Positions 1-6,635 of a stretch of DNA of 15,858 bases are shown piece by piece. This DNA comes from an uncultured Eubacteriales bacterium (GTDB lineage Bacteria; Bacillota; Clostridia; Oscillospirales; Acutalibacteraceae). The notes under the pieces are model-generated. The model made no database searches. It worked only from the letters and a program-made list of their open reading frames with translations, and had not been told where the DNA came from. The position numbers and the translations under genes are program-made. The number at the start of each line of letters is the position of its first letter. Within the stretch, counting starts at the first letter, position 1. The stretch lies in NCBI GenBank assembly GCA_900321595.1, contig ONWP01000393.1:1-15858 (forward strand), read 5' to 3'.

Positions 1-18
1 TCCGGCGCATTTTGCCTC

Positions 19-47
19 TTGCATCCCTATTTTTGATGTGGTAAAAT
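19..47 (+). promoter_or_regulatory. Candidate sigma-A promoter for the LRR/dockerin gene
   Basis: A TTGCAT hexamer (19-24) lies exactly 17 bp before TAAAAT (42-47), and the -10 is preceded by TGG, giving an extended -10 (TGnTAAAAT). Transcription would begin near position 54, about 40 bp before the preferred start codon at 95. The -35 matches only three of six consensus bases, but the extended -10 compensates. This placement also argues against the upstream ATG at 38, which would sit inside the promoter. Inferred from sequence only. Confidence 0.55.
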
Positions 48-60
48 CAAATCAGTATGC

Positions 61-76
61 GCGGACGTTTGTCCGC
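61..76 (+). other. Hairpin in the 5' leader of the LRR gene
   Basis: GCGGAC and GTCCGC form a perfect 6-bp inverted repeat around a GTTT loop. It lies between the predicted transcription start and the ribosome binding site (GGAGGT, 85-90). No T-run follows, so it is not an intrinsic terminator. It could stabilise the mRNA 5' end or serve as an operator. Its role is unknown. Confidence 0.4.
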
Positions 77-94
77 GTGGCAGCGGAGGTCATT

Positions 95-1681
95 ATGAAA
101 CGCTTTTTCCGTTCGTTTGCGGCTGTTCTGATCGCAGCCTGTATGCTCGTCGGCTTCTGCCCGGCCGCGCTTGCCGCTGAGGGCGGCGACTGCGGCGAAA
201 ATGTGCGCTGGGCGCTTTCCGCGGATGGCGTGCTGACGCTTTCCGGCACGGGCGCGACGGCGCAGTGGCTCGATAAAACGCCGCCGTGGGCGGAGCTGCG
301 CGACCGGATCCGCCGCGTCGTCGTGGAGGATGGCGTGACGGCGCTGGGCAGCTACGCGTTCACCAAATGCGGCGCGATGACCGACGTTTCGCTGCCGGAT
401 TCCCTGACCGCGCTGGGCGTTTCCGCGTTCAACGGCTGCGCGTCTCTTACGTCGGTCAGCATCCCGGACGGCGTTACGGAGATCCCGGCCTCGGCCTTCT
501 ACGGGTGCGGCAGTCTGAAAACCGTTCGTCTTCCGGCGTCGCTGGACGCCATTCTGCAGAGCGCCTTTTATGAGTGCCGCGCGCTTGCGTCCGTGGAGTT
601 CCCCGCGGCGCTGACGCAGATCGGCAATTACAGCTTTATGTTCTGCGACGCGCTGACGACCGTATCCATCCCGGCGTCGGTGCAGTACGTGGGGCTGAGC
701 GCCTTCGCGCCCTGCGAGAACCTTACGGCCATCGAAACAGACCCGGCGAGCGAGCGGTTCGCCGCCGTTGACGGCGTCCTTTACAGCCGCGACGGCACGA
801 TCCTGTACTGCGTGCCCGCCGGCAAAGACCTGACCGCGCTCACGGTGCCGGACGGCGTGACGAACGTCGCCGACGGCGCGTTCCGCGGCAGCAAGACGCT
901 CAAGAGCGTCGTATTGCCGGACGGCCTGACCGTGCTGGGCAATTCCGCGTTCGCCCAGAGCGCGGTCGAGACGCTGCAGGTGCCGGATACAGTCACGAAT
1001 ATGGGACTCGGCGTCTGCTCGAACTGCGCGTCCCTGCAGTCGATCGAGCTGCCCGACGGACTGAAGCAGCTGGGCGTCGGCGCGTTTACCGGGTGCGCCG
1101 CGCTGACCGAGATCGCGCTGCCGGAGGGGCTAACGAGCGTTGAATCCATGACCTTCGCCGGGTGCGCGTCGCTTAAGACCGTGCGCATCCCGGAGAGTGT
1201 GACGCGCGTCGGGAAAGGCGCGTTCCAGGATACGCCGGCGCTGGAGACAATCGTCTTCGCCGGGACGCCGACCGCGCTGGAGGCGATCAGCGAGAACCTG
1301 CCCGCGAACGTGCCCGCGACCTGTGAAAAGCAGGACGCGCCCGCGGAACAGACGACCGCCGCCCCGATCGAGAGTACGACGGCCGCGCCTGTCGCGACGA
1401 CCGCCGCCCCGATCGAGAATACAACGATACCCGCTGCACCGACCACGGCTGCGCCCGCGTCCACGACGCAGAGCGCCGAACCGGGTCTGCGCGGCGACGC
1501 GAACCTGGACGGCAGAGTGCTTGCCAATGACGCGCGGCTTGTGCTTCGCGTGTCCGCGAAGCTGGAAACGCTGACCGGTCAAGGCTTTATCAACAGCGAC
1601 CTGAACGGCGACGGCAAGCTGCTCGCCGGTGAAGCGCGGAAGATCCTGCGCTACTCCGCGAAGCTGGAAAGCGTCCTCTGA
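95..1681 (+). CDS. Secreted BspA-like leucine-rich-repeat protein with C-terminal dockerin-like domain
   Basis: A 528-residue surface or secreted protein, probably used for adhesion or protein-protein contacts. I chose the ATG at 95 because GGAGGT lies 5-10 bp upstream and the protein then opens with a proper signal peptide: MKRFFR, a hydrophobic core, and cleavage near ALA|AE at residues 26-29. Residues about 29-72 resemble the usual BspA N-terminal segment (DGxLTLSGTG...PW). Residues about 75-404 hold roughly twelve 23-residue LRR_5 repeats of the form VxIPDGVTxIGxxAFxGCxSLxx. They are interrupted by the DGVLYSRDGTILYCVPAGK insert typical of this family. A Thr/Ala/Pro-rich linker follows (about 410-466), then two EF-hand-like loops, DANLDGRVLAND and DLNGDGKLLAGE, each followed by an LR helix, as in type I dockerins (467-528). 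The stop is 11 bp before yifB, so the two may share a transcript. The fold family is clear; the ligand and any cohesin partner are unknown. Confidence 0.9.
   Translation: MKRFFRSFAAVLIAACMLVGFCPAALAAEGGDCGENVRWALSADGVLTLSGTGATAQWLDKTPPWAELRDRIRRVVVEDGVTALGSYAFTKCGAMTDVSLPDSLTALGVSAFNGCASLTSVSIPDGVTEIPASAFYGCGSLKTVRLPASLDAILQSAFYECRALASVEFPAALTQIGNYSFMFCDALTTVSIPASVQYVGLSAFAPCENLTAIETDPASERFAAVDGVLYSRDGTILYCVPAGKDLTALTVPDGVTNVADGAFRGSKTLKSVVLPDGLTVLGNSAFAQSAVETLQVPDTVTNMGLGVCSNCASLQSIELPDGLKQLGVGAFTGCAALTEIALPEGLTSVESMTFAGCASLKTVRIPESVTRVGKGAFQDTPALETIVFAGTPTALEAISENLPANVPATCEKQDAPAEQTTAAPIESTTAAPVATTAAPIENTTIPAAPTTAAPASTTQSAEPGLRGDANLDGRVLANDARLVLRVSAKLETLTGQGFINSDLNGDGKLLAGEARKILRYSAKLESVL
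1351..1422 (+). repeat. Direct repeat within the Thr/Pro linker
   Basis: A 27-bp segment at 1351-1377 recurs at 1396-1422 with one mismatch, at a 45-bp (15-codon) period. Both copies encode TTAAPIE followed by S or N and T. The near identity at DNA level suggests a recent in-frame duplication of linker sequence, which can change linker length without shifting frame. Confidence 0.75.
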
Positions 1682-1692
1682 CGGAGACCGCC

Positions 1693-3225
1693 ATGTTCGC
1701 ACGAGTTAACAGCGTCGGCGTCTTCGGGATGCACGCGTATCCCGTTCAGGTGGAGGCCGACATCTCCATGGGCAAGTACCGCTTCGACGTGGTGGGATTG
1801 CCGGACGCCGCGGTCAGCGAGAGCCGGGAACGGGTCCGCACGGCGATGAAAAACTCCGGCTTCGATTTCCCGCTGGTGCATATCACCGTGAATCTGGCGC
1901 CGGCGGATATCCGCAAGGAGGGGCCGACCTACGATCTGCCGATCCTCATCGCGCTGATGCAGGCCACGCGGCAGCTGGGCGCGCCGGTGGATGACAGCGC
2001 CTTCCTGGGCGAGCTTTCCATCGGCGGCGACGTGCGCCGCGTCAACGGCGTGCTGCCCATGGTCATCGAGGCGCGCAGAAACGGCGTCGCGAAGATCTAT
2101 GTGCCGCAGGACAACGCCGCCGAGGCCGCCGTCGTGGACGGGATCGACGTCTATCCCGTCTCGACCGTGACGCAGCTGCTGGAGCATCTGGAGGGGCGCA
2201 AACCGATCGAGCCGGCGGCGCATATCGCGTTCTCACCGGCGGAAACGGTGCTGTACAGCGCGGACTTCGCCGACGTGAAGGGGCAGTACAAGGCCAAACG
2301 CGCCCTGGAGGTCGCCGCCGCGGGCGGGCACAACGTCCTGATGGTGGGGCCGCCGGGCTCCGGAAAAAGCATGCTGGCCAAGCGCATCCCGTCGATCCTG
2401 CCGGATATGACGTTCGAGGAATCGCTGGAGACGACGAAGATCCTGTCGATCGCGGGGCTCCTCGGCAAGGGCTCGCTCGTGCGGCAAAGGCCGTTTCGCA
2501 GTCCGCATCACACGGTCAGCGCGCCCGGTCTCACCGGCGGGGGAAGCATCCCGAAGCCGGGCGAGGTGTCGCTGGCGAATAACGGCGTGCTGTTCCTGGA
2601 CGAACTGCCGGAGTTCTCGCGGGCGGCGCTCGAGGCGCTCAGACAGCCCATCGAGGACGGACGCGTCTCCATCTCCCGCGTGGCGGGGACGCTCACGTAC
2701 CCGTCGAGCGTGATGCTGGTGTGCGCCATGAATCCGTGTCCTTGCGGCTATTTCGGGCACCCGACCCGCAAATGCACCTGTCCGCCCGGCGCGCCGGCAA
2801 AGTACCTGTCGCGGGTGTCGGGACCGCTGCTGGACCGGCTGGATATCCATATCGAGGTGCCGCCGGTCGCGTATGACGAGCTTTCCGGCAAGGCGTCCGG
2901 CGAGCCGTCGACGCAGATCCGCAAACGCGTCAACGCCGCCAGACTGCTGCAGCAGGAGCGGCTTCGGGACGCCGGGATCCCGTGCAACGCCCGCATGGAC
3001 GGCGCGCAGACGAAGCGGTACTGCGTCCTGACCGACAGCGCGAACGCGCTGCTCAGAGCCGCGTTCGACCGGATGGGCTTGTCCGCCAGAGCCTACGACA
3101 AGCTGCTGCGCGTCTCGCGGACCGTCGCCGATCTGGACGGGTCGGAGCTGATCGATTCCGCGCACGTGTCGGAGGCCATTCAATACCGGTCGCTGGATCG
3201 TAAATTCTGGGCGAATACCCTTTGA
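1693..3225 (+). CDS. yifB: YifB/ComM family Mg-chelatase-like AAA+ ATPase
   Basis: A 510-residue, full-length member of the YifB/ComM family. In naturally competent Gram-negatives ComM is a hexameric helicase that promotes branch migration during integration of transformed DNA. In Firmicutes the role is less well defined. The N-terminal ~130 residues show the conserved FDVVGLPDAAVSESRERVR block of the ChlI/S5-like domain. The AAA core carries Walker A GPPGSGKS (219-226), Walker B VLFLDEL (from 299), and the family's cysteine-rich MNPCPCGYFGH...CTCPP segment, a likely metal-binding loop. The C-terminal Mg_chelatase_C domain covers about 405-505 and contains SARAYDKLLRVSRTVADL. GGAG at 1683-1686 sits 6 bp before the ATG. 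The protein is cytoplasmic. No disruption is seen. Confidence 0.95.
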   Translation: MFARVNSVGVFGMHAYPVQVEADISMGKYRFDVVGLPDAAVSESRERVRTAMKNSGFDFPLVHITVNLAPADIRKEGPTYDLPILIALMQATRQLGAPVDDSAFLGELSIGGDVRRVNGVLPMVIEARRNGVAKIYVPQDNAAEAAVVDGIDVYPVSTVTQLLEHLEGRKPIEPAAHIAFSPAETVLYSADFADVKGQYKAKRALEVAAAGGHNVLMVGPPGSGKSMLAKRIPSILPDMTFEESLETTKILSIAGLLGKGSLVRQRPFRSPHHTVSAPGLTGGGSIPKPGEVSLANNGVLFLDELPEFSRAALEALRQPIEDGRVSISRVAGTLTYPSSVMLVCAMNPCPCGYFGHPTRKCTCPPGAPAKYLSRVSGPLLDRLDIHIEVPPVAYDELSGKASGEPSTQIRKRVNAARLLQQERLRDAGIPCNARMDGAQTKRYCVLTDSANALLRAAFDRMGLSARAYDKLLRVSRTVADLDGSELIDSAHVSEAIQYRSLDRKFWANTL

Positions 3226-3267
3226 AATAATCAGAATAACAGAGCTATCAGGAAGGAAGGAAACGGA

Positions 3268-4992
3268 ATGGGTGCGTACGATAAGGAATTGGAGCGCTGG
3301 CTGACGCGCGCGACAGCCGATCCCGATCTCATCGAGGAGCTGGAAAGCATAAAGGACGACGAAAAAGCGGTCGAGGATCGCTTTTTCAAGTCGCTGGAAT
3401 TCGGCACAGGCGGTCTGCGCGGCGTCCTGGGCGCCGGCACGAACCGCATGAACGTCTACACGGTCGGGCAGGCGACGCAGGGGCTGGCGGATGTTTTGAA
3501 CGCTGTCAAGCCGGATAACGCCGTGGCGATCGGCTATGACTCCCGCATCAAATCCGACCGGTTCGCCGCGCACGCGGCGGGTGTGCTGGCCGCCAACGGC
3601 GTCCGCGTGTACCTGTACCGGGAGCTGATGCCGACGCCGATGATCTCCTTCGCGGTGCGCAGACTGCGCTGCGACAGCGGCATCGTCATCACGGCAAGCC
3701 ACAATCCCAGCAAATACAACGGCTACAAGTGCTATGACCGCCGGGGCTATCAGATGACAGACGCGGACGCGCTCGCCACGTATAACGCCATCAGCAAGGT
3801 GGATCTGTTCGACGGCGTGAAGTGCATGGCGCTTGACGAGGCGCTCGAAAAGGGGCTCGTCTCCTACATCGGCGACGATCTGATCGAGGCGTTCTACGAG
3901 GAGATCCTCGCGCTTCAGCCCGATCCCGGCATCTTCGACGAGGTCGACCTCAAGCTGATCTATTCGCCGCTCAACGGCACCGGCAATAAGCCCGTCCGCG
4001 AGGTGCTCAGACGTATCGGCGTGAAGGATCTGCGCGTGGTGGAGAGCCAGGAGCGGCCAGACGGCACGTTCCCGACCTGTCCGTTCCCGAATCCGGAGAT
4101 CCGGCAGGTCTTCGAGGAGGGGCTGAAGATGACCGCCGACTTCCCGGCGGATCTCATCATCGCGACGGATCCCGACTGCGACCGCGTCGGCATCGCCGTG
4201 CGGCACGACGGGGCGTATCAGCTCATGACCGGCAACGAGGTCGGCTGCATGCTGACGCAGTATCTGCTCGAACGGCGGCAGGCGAAGGGCACGCTGCCTG
4301 AAAAGCCCGTCATCGTCAAATCCATCGTCACGTCCGAGCTCATCCGCATGATCGCGGACGACTTCGGCGGCGAGACGGCGAACGTGCTGACCGGCTTCAA
4401 ATACATCGGCGAGCTGGTCGAGAAGCTGGATAACGCCGGCGAGGCCGACCGGTTCATCCTCGGTCTGGAGGAGAGCTACGGCTACCTGTCCGGCACCCAC
4501 GCGCGCGAAAAGGACGCCGTCAACGCGTCGATGCTCATCGCCGAAATGGCGGCCTATTACAAGAAACAGGGGCGCGACCTGACGCAGGTCATGGCGGAGC
4601 TCTATGAGAAGTACGGTCTGTACCTGAACACGCTGCTCAACTTCGTCTTTGAGGGCGCCGACGGCATGCGCAAGATGCAGGGCATGATGGACGATCTGCG
4701 GGCGAACGCGCCCCGGACGGTCGGACCGCTCGCGGTGCTGTCCGTCAGCGATTATCTGACCCGCGAGACCGCCGATCTGAAAACCGGCGCGAAGACGCCC
4801 ATCGATCTGCCGAAGTCGAACGTCCTCTCCTACGCGCTCGAGGGCGGCAGCGGCGTCGTCGTGCGGCCCAGCGGCACGGAGCCGAAGATCAAGGTCTACC
4901 TGACCGCCGTCGCGCCTGACGCGGAGGCGGCGCAGCGTCTGACGGACGCGCTCGGCGCGGATATGAAGGCAAAAATGGGCATCGAGGAATAA
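3268..4992 (+). CDS. pgcA: Phosphoglucomutase / alpha-D-phosphohexomutase
   Basis: Interconverts glucose-1-phosphate and glucose-6-phosphate (possibly the mannose equivalents), feeding UDP-glucose for cell-wall and glycolipid synthesis. At 574 residues it matches the long Firmicutes class (B. subtilis PgcA is close to this size) rather than the ~450-residue GlmM/AlgC class. All four family motifs are intact: the phosphoserine loop TASHNP (142-147, Ser144 catalytic), the metal loop DPDCDR (301-306), the sugar-specificity loop GLEESYG (399-405), and the phosphate-binding loop RPSGTEPKIK (from 533). AGGAAGGAAA precedes the ATG. The stop codon overlaps the ribosome binding site of the next small gene, so translation of the two is probably linked. 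Specificity for glucose over mannose is inferred from the EES motif and length. The symbol is given by similarity. Confidence 0.93.
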   Translation: MGAYDKELERWLTRATADPDLIEELESIKDDEKAVEDRFFKSLEFGTGGLRGVLGAGTNRMNVYTVGQATQGLADVLNAVKPDNAVAIGYDSRIKSDRFAAHAAGVLAANGVRVYLYRELMPTPMISFAVRRLRCDSGIVITASHNPSKYNGYKCYDRRGYQMTDADALATYNAISKVDLFDGVKCMALDEALEKGLVSYIGDDLIEAFYEEILALQPDPGIFDEVDLKLIYSPLNGTGNKPVREVLRRIGVKDLRVVESQERPDGTFPTCPFPNPEIRQVFEEGLKMTADFPADLIIATDPDCDRVGIAVRHDGAYQLMTGNEVGCMLTQYLLERRQAKGTLPEKPVIVKSIVTSELIRMIADDFGGETANVLTGFKYIGELVEKLDNAGEADRFILGLEESYGYLSGTHAREKDAVNASMLIAEMAAYYKKQGRDLTQVMAELYEKYGLYLNTLLNFVFEGADGMRKMQGMMDDLRANAPRTVGPLAVLSVSDYLTRETADLKTGAKTPIDLPKSNVLSYALEGGSGVVVRPSGTEPKIKVYLTAVAPDAEAAQRLTDALGADMKAKMGIEE

Positions 4993-5004
4993 GGAGAATC
5001 ATAG

Positions 5005-5106
5005 ATGAAAAGAAGTACGGTCAAGATCATCGCCATTGTGCTGGCCATTCTGATGGTGCTGAGCGTCGTGTCAGTCCTGATCTACACGCTGGCGGCGGGC
5101 GCATGA
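5005..5106 (+). CDS. 33-residue single-pass membrane miniprotein, coupled to the U32 gene
   Basis: A small ORF (ATG 5005, TGA 5104-5106) encodes a basic N-terminus (MKRSTVK) followed by an almost unbroken hydrophobic stretch (IIAIVLAILMVLSVVSVLIY) and a short TLAAGA tail. It is one predicted transmembrane helix, probably with the N-terminus inside. A good ribosome binding site, AAGGAG at 4991-4996, lies 8 bp upstream and overlaps the stop codon of the phosphohexomutase gene. The stop overlaps the start of the next gene in an ATGA junction (5103-5106). The position, Shine-Dalgarno site and overlap on both sides argue that it is translated. I do not recognise a family. It could be a membrane-anchored accessory peptide, or a leader whose translation drives the downstream gene. 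Confidence 0.72.
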   Translation: MKRSTVKIIAIVLAILMVLSVVSVLIYTLAAGA

Positions 5107-6308
5107 ACAAAATAAACGCAGAGCTGCTCGCGCCGGCGGGCAGCTTTGAGTCACTTGAGGCCGCGCTGCGGTTCGGCGCGGACGCCGTCTACATCGGCGG
5201 GCCGTTCATGCAGCTGCGGGCGGAATCGGCTGGTTTTTCGGCGGATGACGTGCGCCGCGCGGCGCAGACCGCGCACAGGGCGGGCAAACGGCTGTACGTC
5301 GCGGTGAACTGCTTCGCGCGCAACGACGAGCTGGCGCCGCTGGCCGACTACGCGGCTGCGCTGCACGAGCTGGGCGTCGACGCGGCGATCGTATCCGATC
5401 TGGGGGCGCTGCGCGTCATGCGGCGCGCGTGTCCCGCGCTGGAGCTGCACGTCAGCACGCAGGCCAACGTCACCAATTACGAGACGGCGCGCCTGTACTA
5501 TGAGCTGGGCGCGAAGCGCATCGTGCTGGCGCGGGAGGCGACCGTCGCCGAGATCCGGGAGATCCGGGCAAACATCCCGCCGGCGCTGGAGCTGGAGTGC
5601 TTTGTGCACGGCGCCATGTGTATGTCCTATTCCGGCCGGTGTCTGATCAGCTCCTACCTGAACGGGCGCAGCGGCAACCGGGGGGAGTGCACCCAGCCCT
5701 GCCGCTGGCATTACAAGCTGCTCGAGGAAAAGCGCCCCGGCGTCTATTACGACGTGATCGAGGAGGACGGCTCGAGCGCGATCCTGTCCAGTCACGACCT
5801 GTGCTGTATCGATATGCTCGACGAGCTCGCGGACGCGGGCGTATGCTCGTTTAAAATCGAAGGCCGCATGAAGACCGCCTATTACGTGGCGACGGTGACG
5901 AACGCGTACCGGTGCCGTATGGACGGGCTCGGGTCGCCGGAGGCGCTGCGGCGCGAGCTGAACTGCGTCAGCCACCGTCCGTATTCCACCGGGTTTTATT
6001 ACGGCGTGGAAAAGCTGCGTCACGCGAACGACGGCAATTACACTGCCGACGCCAGATTCACGGCGGTGGTCACGCGCGTTTTGCCGGACGGCCGCGCGGA
6101 GCTTGAAATGCGCAACCGCTTCGCGGACGGGGAGACGCTCGAGGTCCTGACGCCCGGACAGACGGGACGGCCGTTTACGGTGCGCGAGCTGCGCGATGAA
6201 GCCGGCGAGCCGACCGCGGAGGCCTATATCCCGTGCCAGCGCGTCACCGTCTCGCAGGACGGAACCCTGCGCGCCGGCGATCTGCTGCGCAGAGCGGAAT
6301 CTGAATAA
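5103..6308 (+). CDS. U32 family peptidase-like protein (TrhP/RlhA-type RNA hydroxylation family)
   Basis: A 401-residue U32 protein. Characterised U32 members (E. coli TrhP/YegQ and RlhA, B. subtilis YrrN/YrrO) act in prephenate-dependent hydroxylation of tRNA wobble uridine (ho5U) or of 23S rRNA and carry Fe-S clusters, despite the 'peptidase' name. The sequence opens with ELLAPAGSFESLEAALRFGADAVYIGG, the usual TIM-barrel start (split here only by reading frame, residues 4-30). The U32 signature ECFVHGAMCMSYSGRCLIS occupies 165-183. Cys173, Cys180, Cys196 and Cys200 (ECTQPC) are the likely cluster ligands. FKIEGRMK follows in the C-terminal half. Length fits the short ~400-residue TrhP-like class. 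The ATG overlaps the upstream miniprotein stop (ATGA), so translation is probably coupled. The tRNA role is inferred by family; RlhA-like or collagenase-like activities are less likely. Confidence 0.9.
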   Translation: MNKINAELLAPAGSFESLEAALRFGADAVYIGGPFMQLRAESAGFSADDVRRAAQTAHRAGKRLYVAVNCFARNDELAPLADYAAALHELGVDAAIVSDLGALRVMRRACPALELHVSTQANVTNYETARLYYELGAKRIVLAREATVAEIREIRANIPPALELECFVHGAMCMSYSGRCLISSYLNGRSGNRGECTQPCRWHYKLLEEKRPGVYYDVIEEDGSSAILSSHDLCCIDMLDELADAGVCSFKIEGRMKTAYYVATVTNAYRCRMDGLGSPEALRRELNCVSHRPYSTGFYYGVEKLRHANDGNYTADARFTAVVTRVLPDGRAELEMRNRFADGETLEVLTPGQTGRPFTVRELRDEAGEPTAEAYIPCQRVTVSQDGTLRAGDLLRRAESE

Positions 6309-6327
6309 CTGCAGATCGCAGAATCAC

Positions 6328-6359
6328 ACAGTGCGGAAAATACTCCGCGCTGTTTTTTT
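6328..6359 (+). terminator. Rho-independent terminator after the U32 gene
   Basis: ACAG-T-GCGGA (6328-6337), loop AAATAC, then TCCGC-G-CTGT (6344-6353) form a 10-bp stem with one T-G pair, followed directly by a run of T (to 6359). It ends the yifB-to-U32 transcript about 20 bp after the stop codon. Confidence 0.9.
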
Positions 6360-6375
6360 GTTTGTACATGGAAAT

Positions 6376-6387
6376 TTATGCGCATAA
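6376..6387. promoter_or_regulatory. Perfect 12-bp palindrome upstream of the opp operon
   Basis: TTATGCGCATAA is a perfect dyad, lying between the upstream terminator and the ArgR-like box. It has the look of a small dimeric regulator site, but I do not recognise the regulator. Chance is possible in AT-rich DNA. Confidence 0.35.
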
Positions 6388-6397
6388 TCAGAGCGTA

Positions 6398-6415
6398 AAT
6401 GAATTGTTATTCATA
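6398..6415. promoter_or_regulatory. ArgR/AhrC arginine-box-like operator
   Basis: The 18-bp site AATGAATTGTTATTCATA contains perfect inverted half-sites TGAAT and ATTCA separated by four bases. It matches the published ArgR box wnTGAATwwwwATTCAnw at every fixed base, with one G in the AT-rich spacer. It sits about 90 bp before the candidate opp promoter. Arginine or nitrogen-dependent control of peptide uptake is the implied role. This is inferred from the motif alone. Confidence 0.5.
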
Positions 6416-6449
6416 AAAAGATATCAATAATGTAACAATTGCGGTTTTT

Positions 6450-6465
6450 GTGTCAATATTCACAC
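6450..6465. promoter_or_regulatory. Imperfect palindrome upstream of the opp promoter
   Basis: GTGTCAATATTCACAC is symmetric at 14 of 16 positions around an AATATT core; only the C at 6454 and the C at 6461 break it. It lies about 40 bp before the candidate -10, where an activator or a second repressor could bind. The regulator is not recognised. Confidence 0.35.
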
Positions 6466-6503
6466 TTTGGACATAAATACGCAAAATAAAAGCAAAATCA
6501 TTC

Positions 6504-6512
6504 TGCTATGAT
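6504..6512 (+). promoter_or_regulatory. Candidate extended -10 promoter of the opp operon
   Basis: TGCTATGAT fits the extended -10 form TGnTATAAT with one mismatch. No good -35 is found at 16-18 bp spacing, which suits an extended -10 promoter or one needing an activator. It would give a 5' leader of about 115 bases before oppB. That leader is AT-rich and holds two near-identical 12-mers, TCAAAGATTCCG (6535-6546) and TCAAACATTCCG (6595-6606). Confidence 0.45.
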
Positions 6513-6635
6513 ATCACGGAATAAACGGAAAATGTCAAAGATTCCGATTGTAAACAGAAGATCGTTAAGATGCTTTGTTAAAAATAGGAAATTATCAAAC
6601 ATTCCGGATAAGAAATAAGGGTAGTGACTGTTAGA

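Noticed and set aside
38..94. Upstream ATG at 38 as start of the LRR protein
   Set aside because: It overlaps the predicted -10, lacks a ribosome binding site, and puts 19 polar residues before a clean signal peptide.
781..1527. Minus-strand Ala/Val/Ser-rich open frame opposite the LRR gene
   Set aside because: Its pseudo-repeats mirror the LRR and Thr/Pro repeats of the true gene on the other strand.
2233..4500. Minus-strand open frame of 755 codons opposite yifB and the phosphohexomutase gene
   Set aside because: Both + strand genes have complete, diagnostic motifs. The antisense product is Arg/His/Gln/Val-rich with no domain, as expected from shadow translation.
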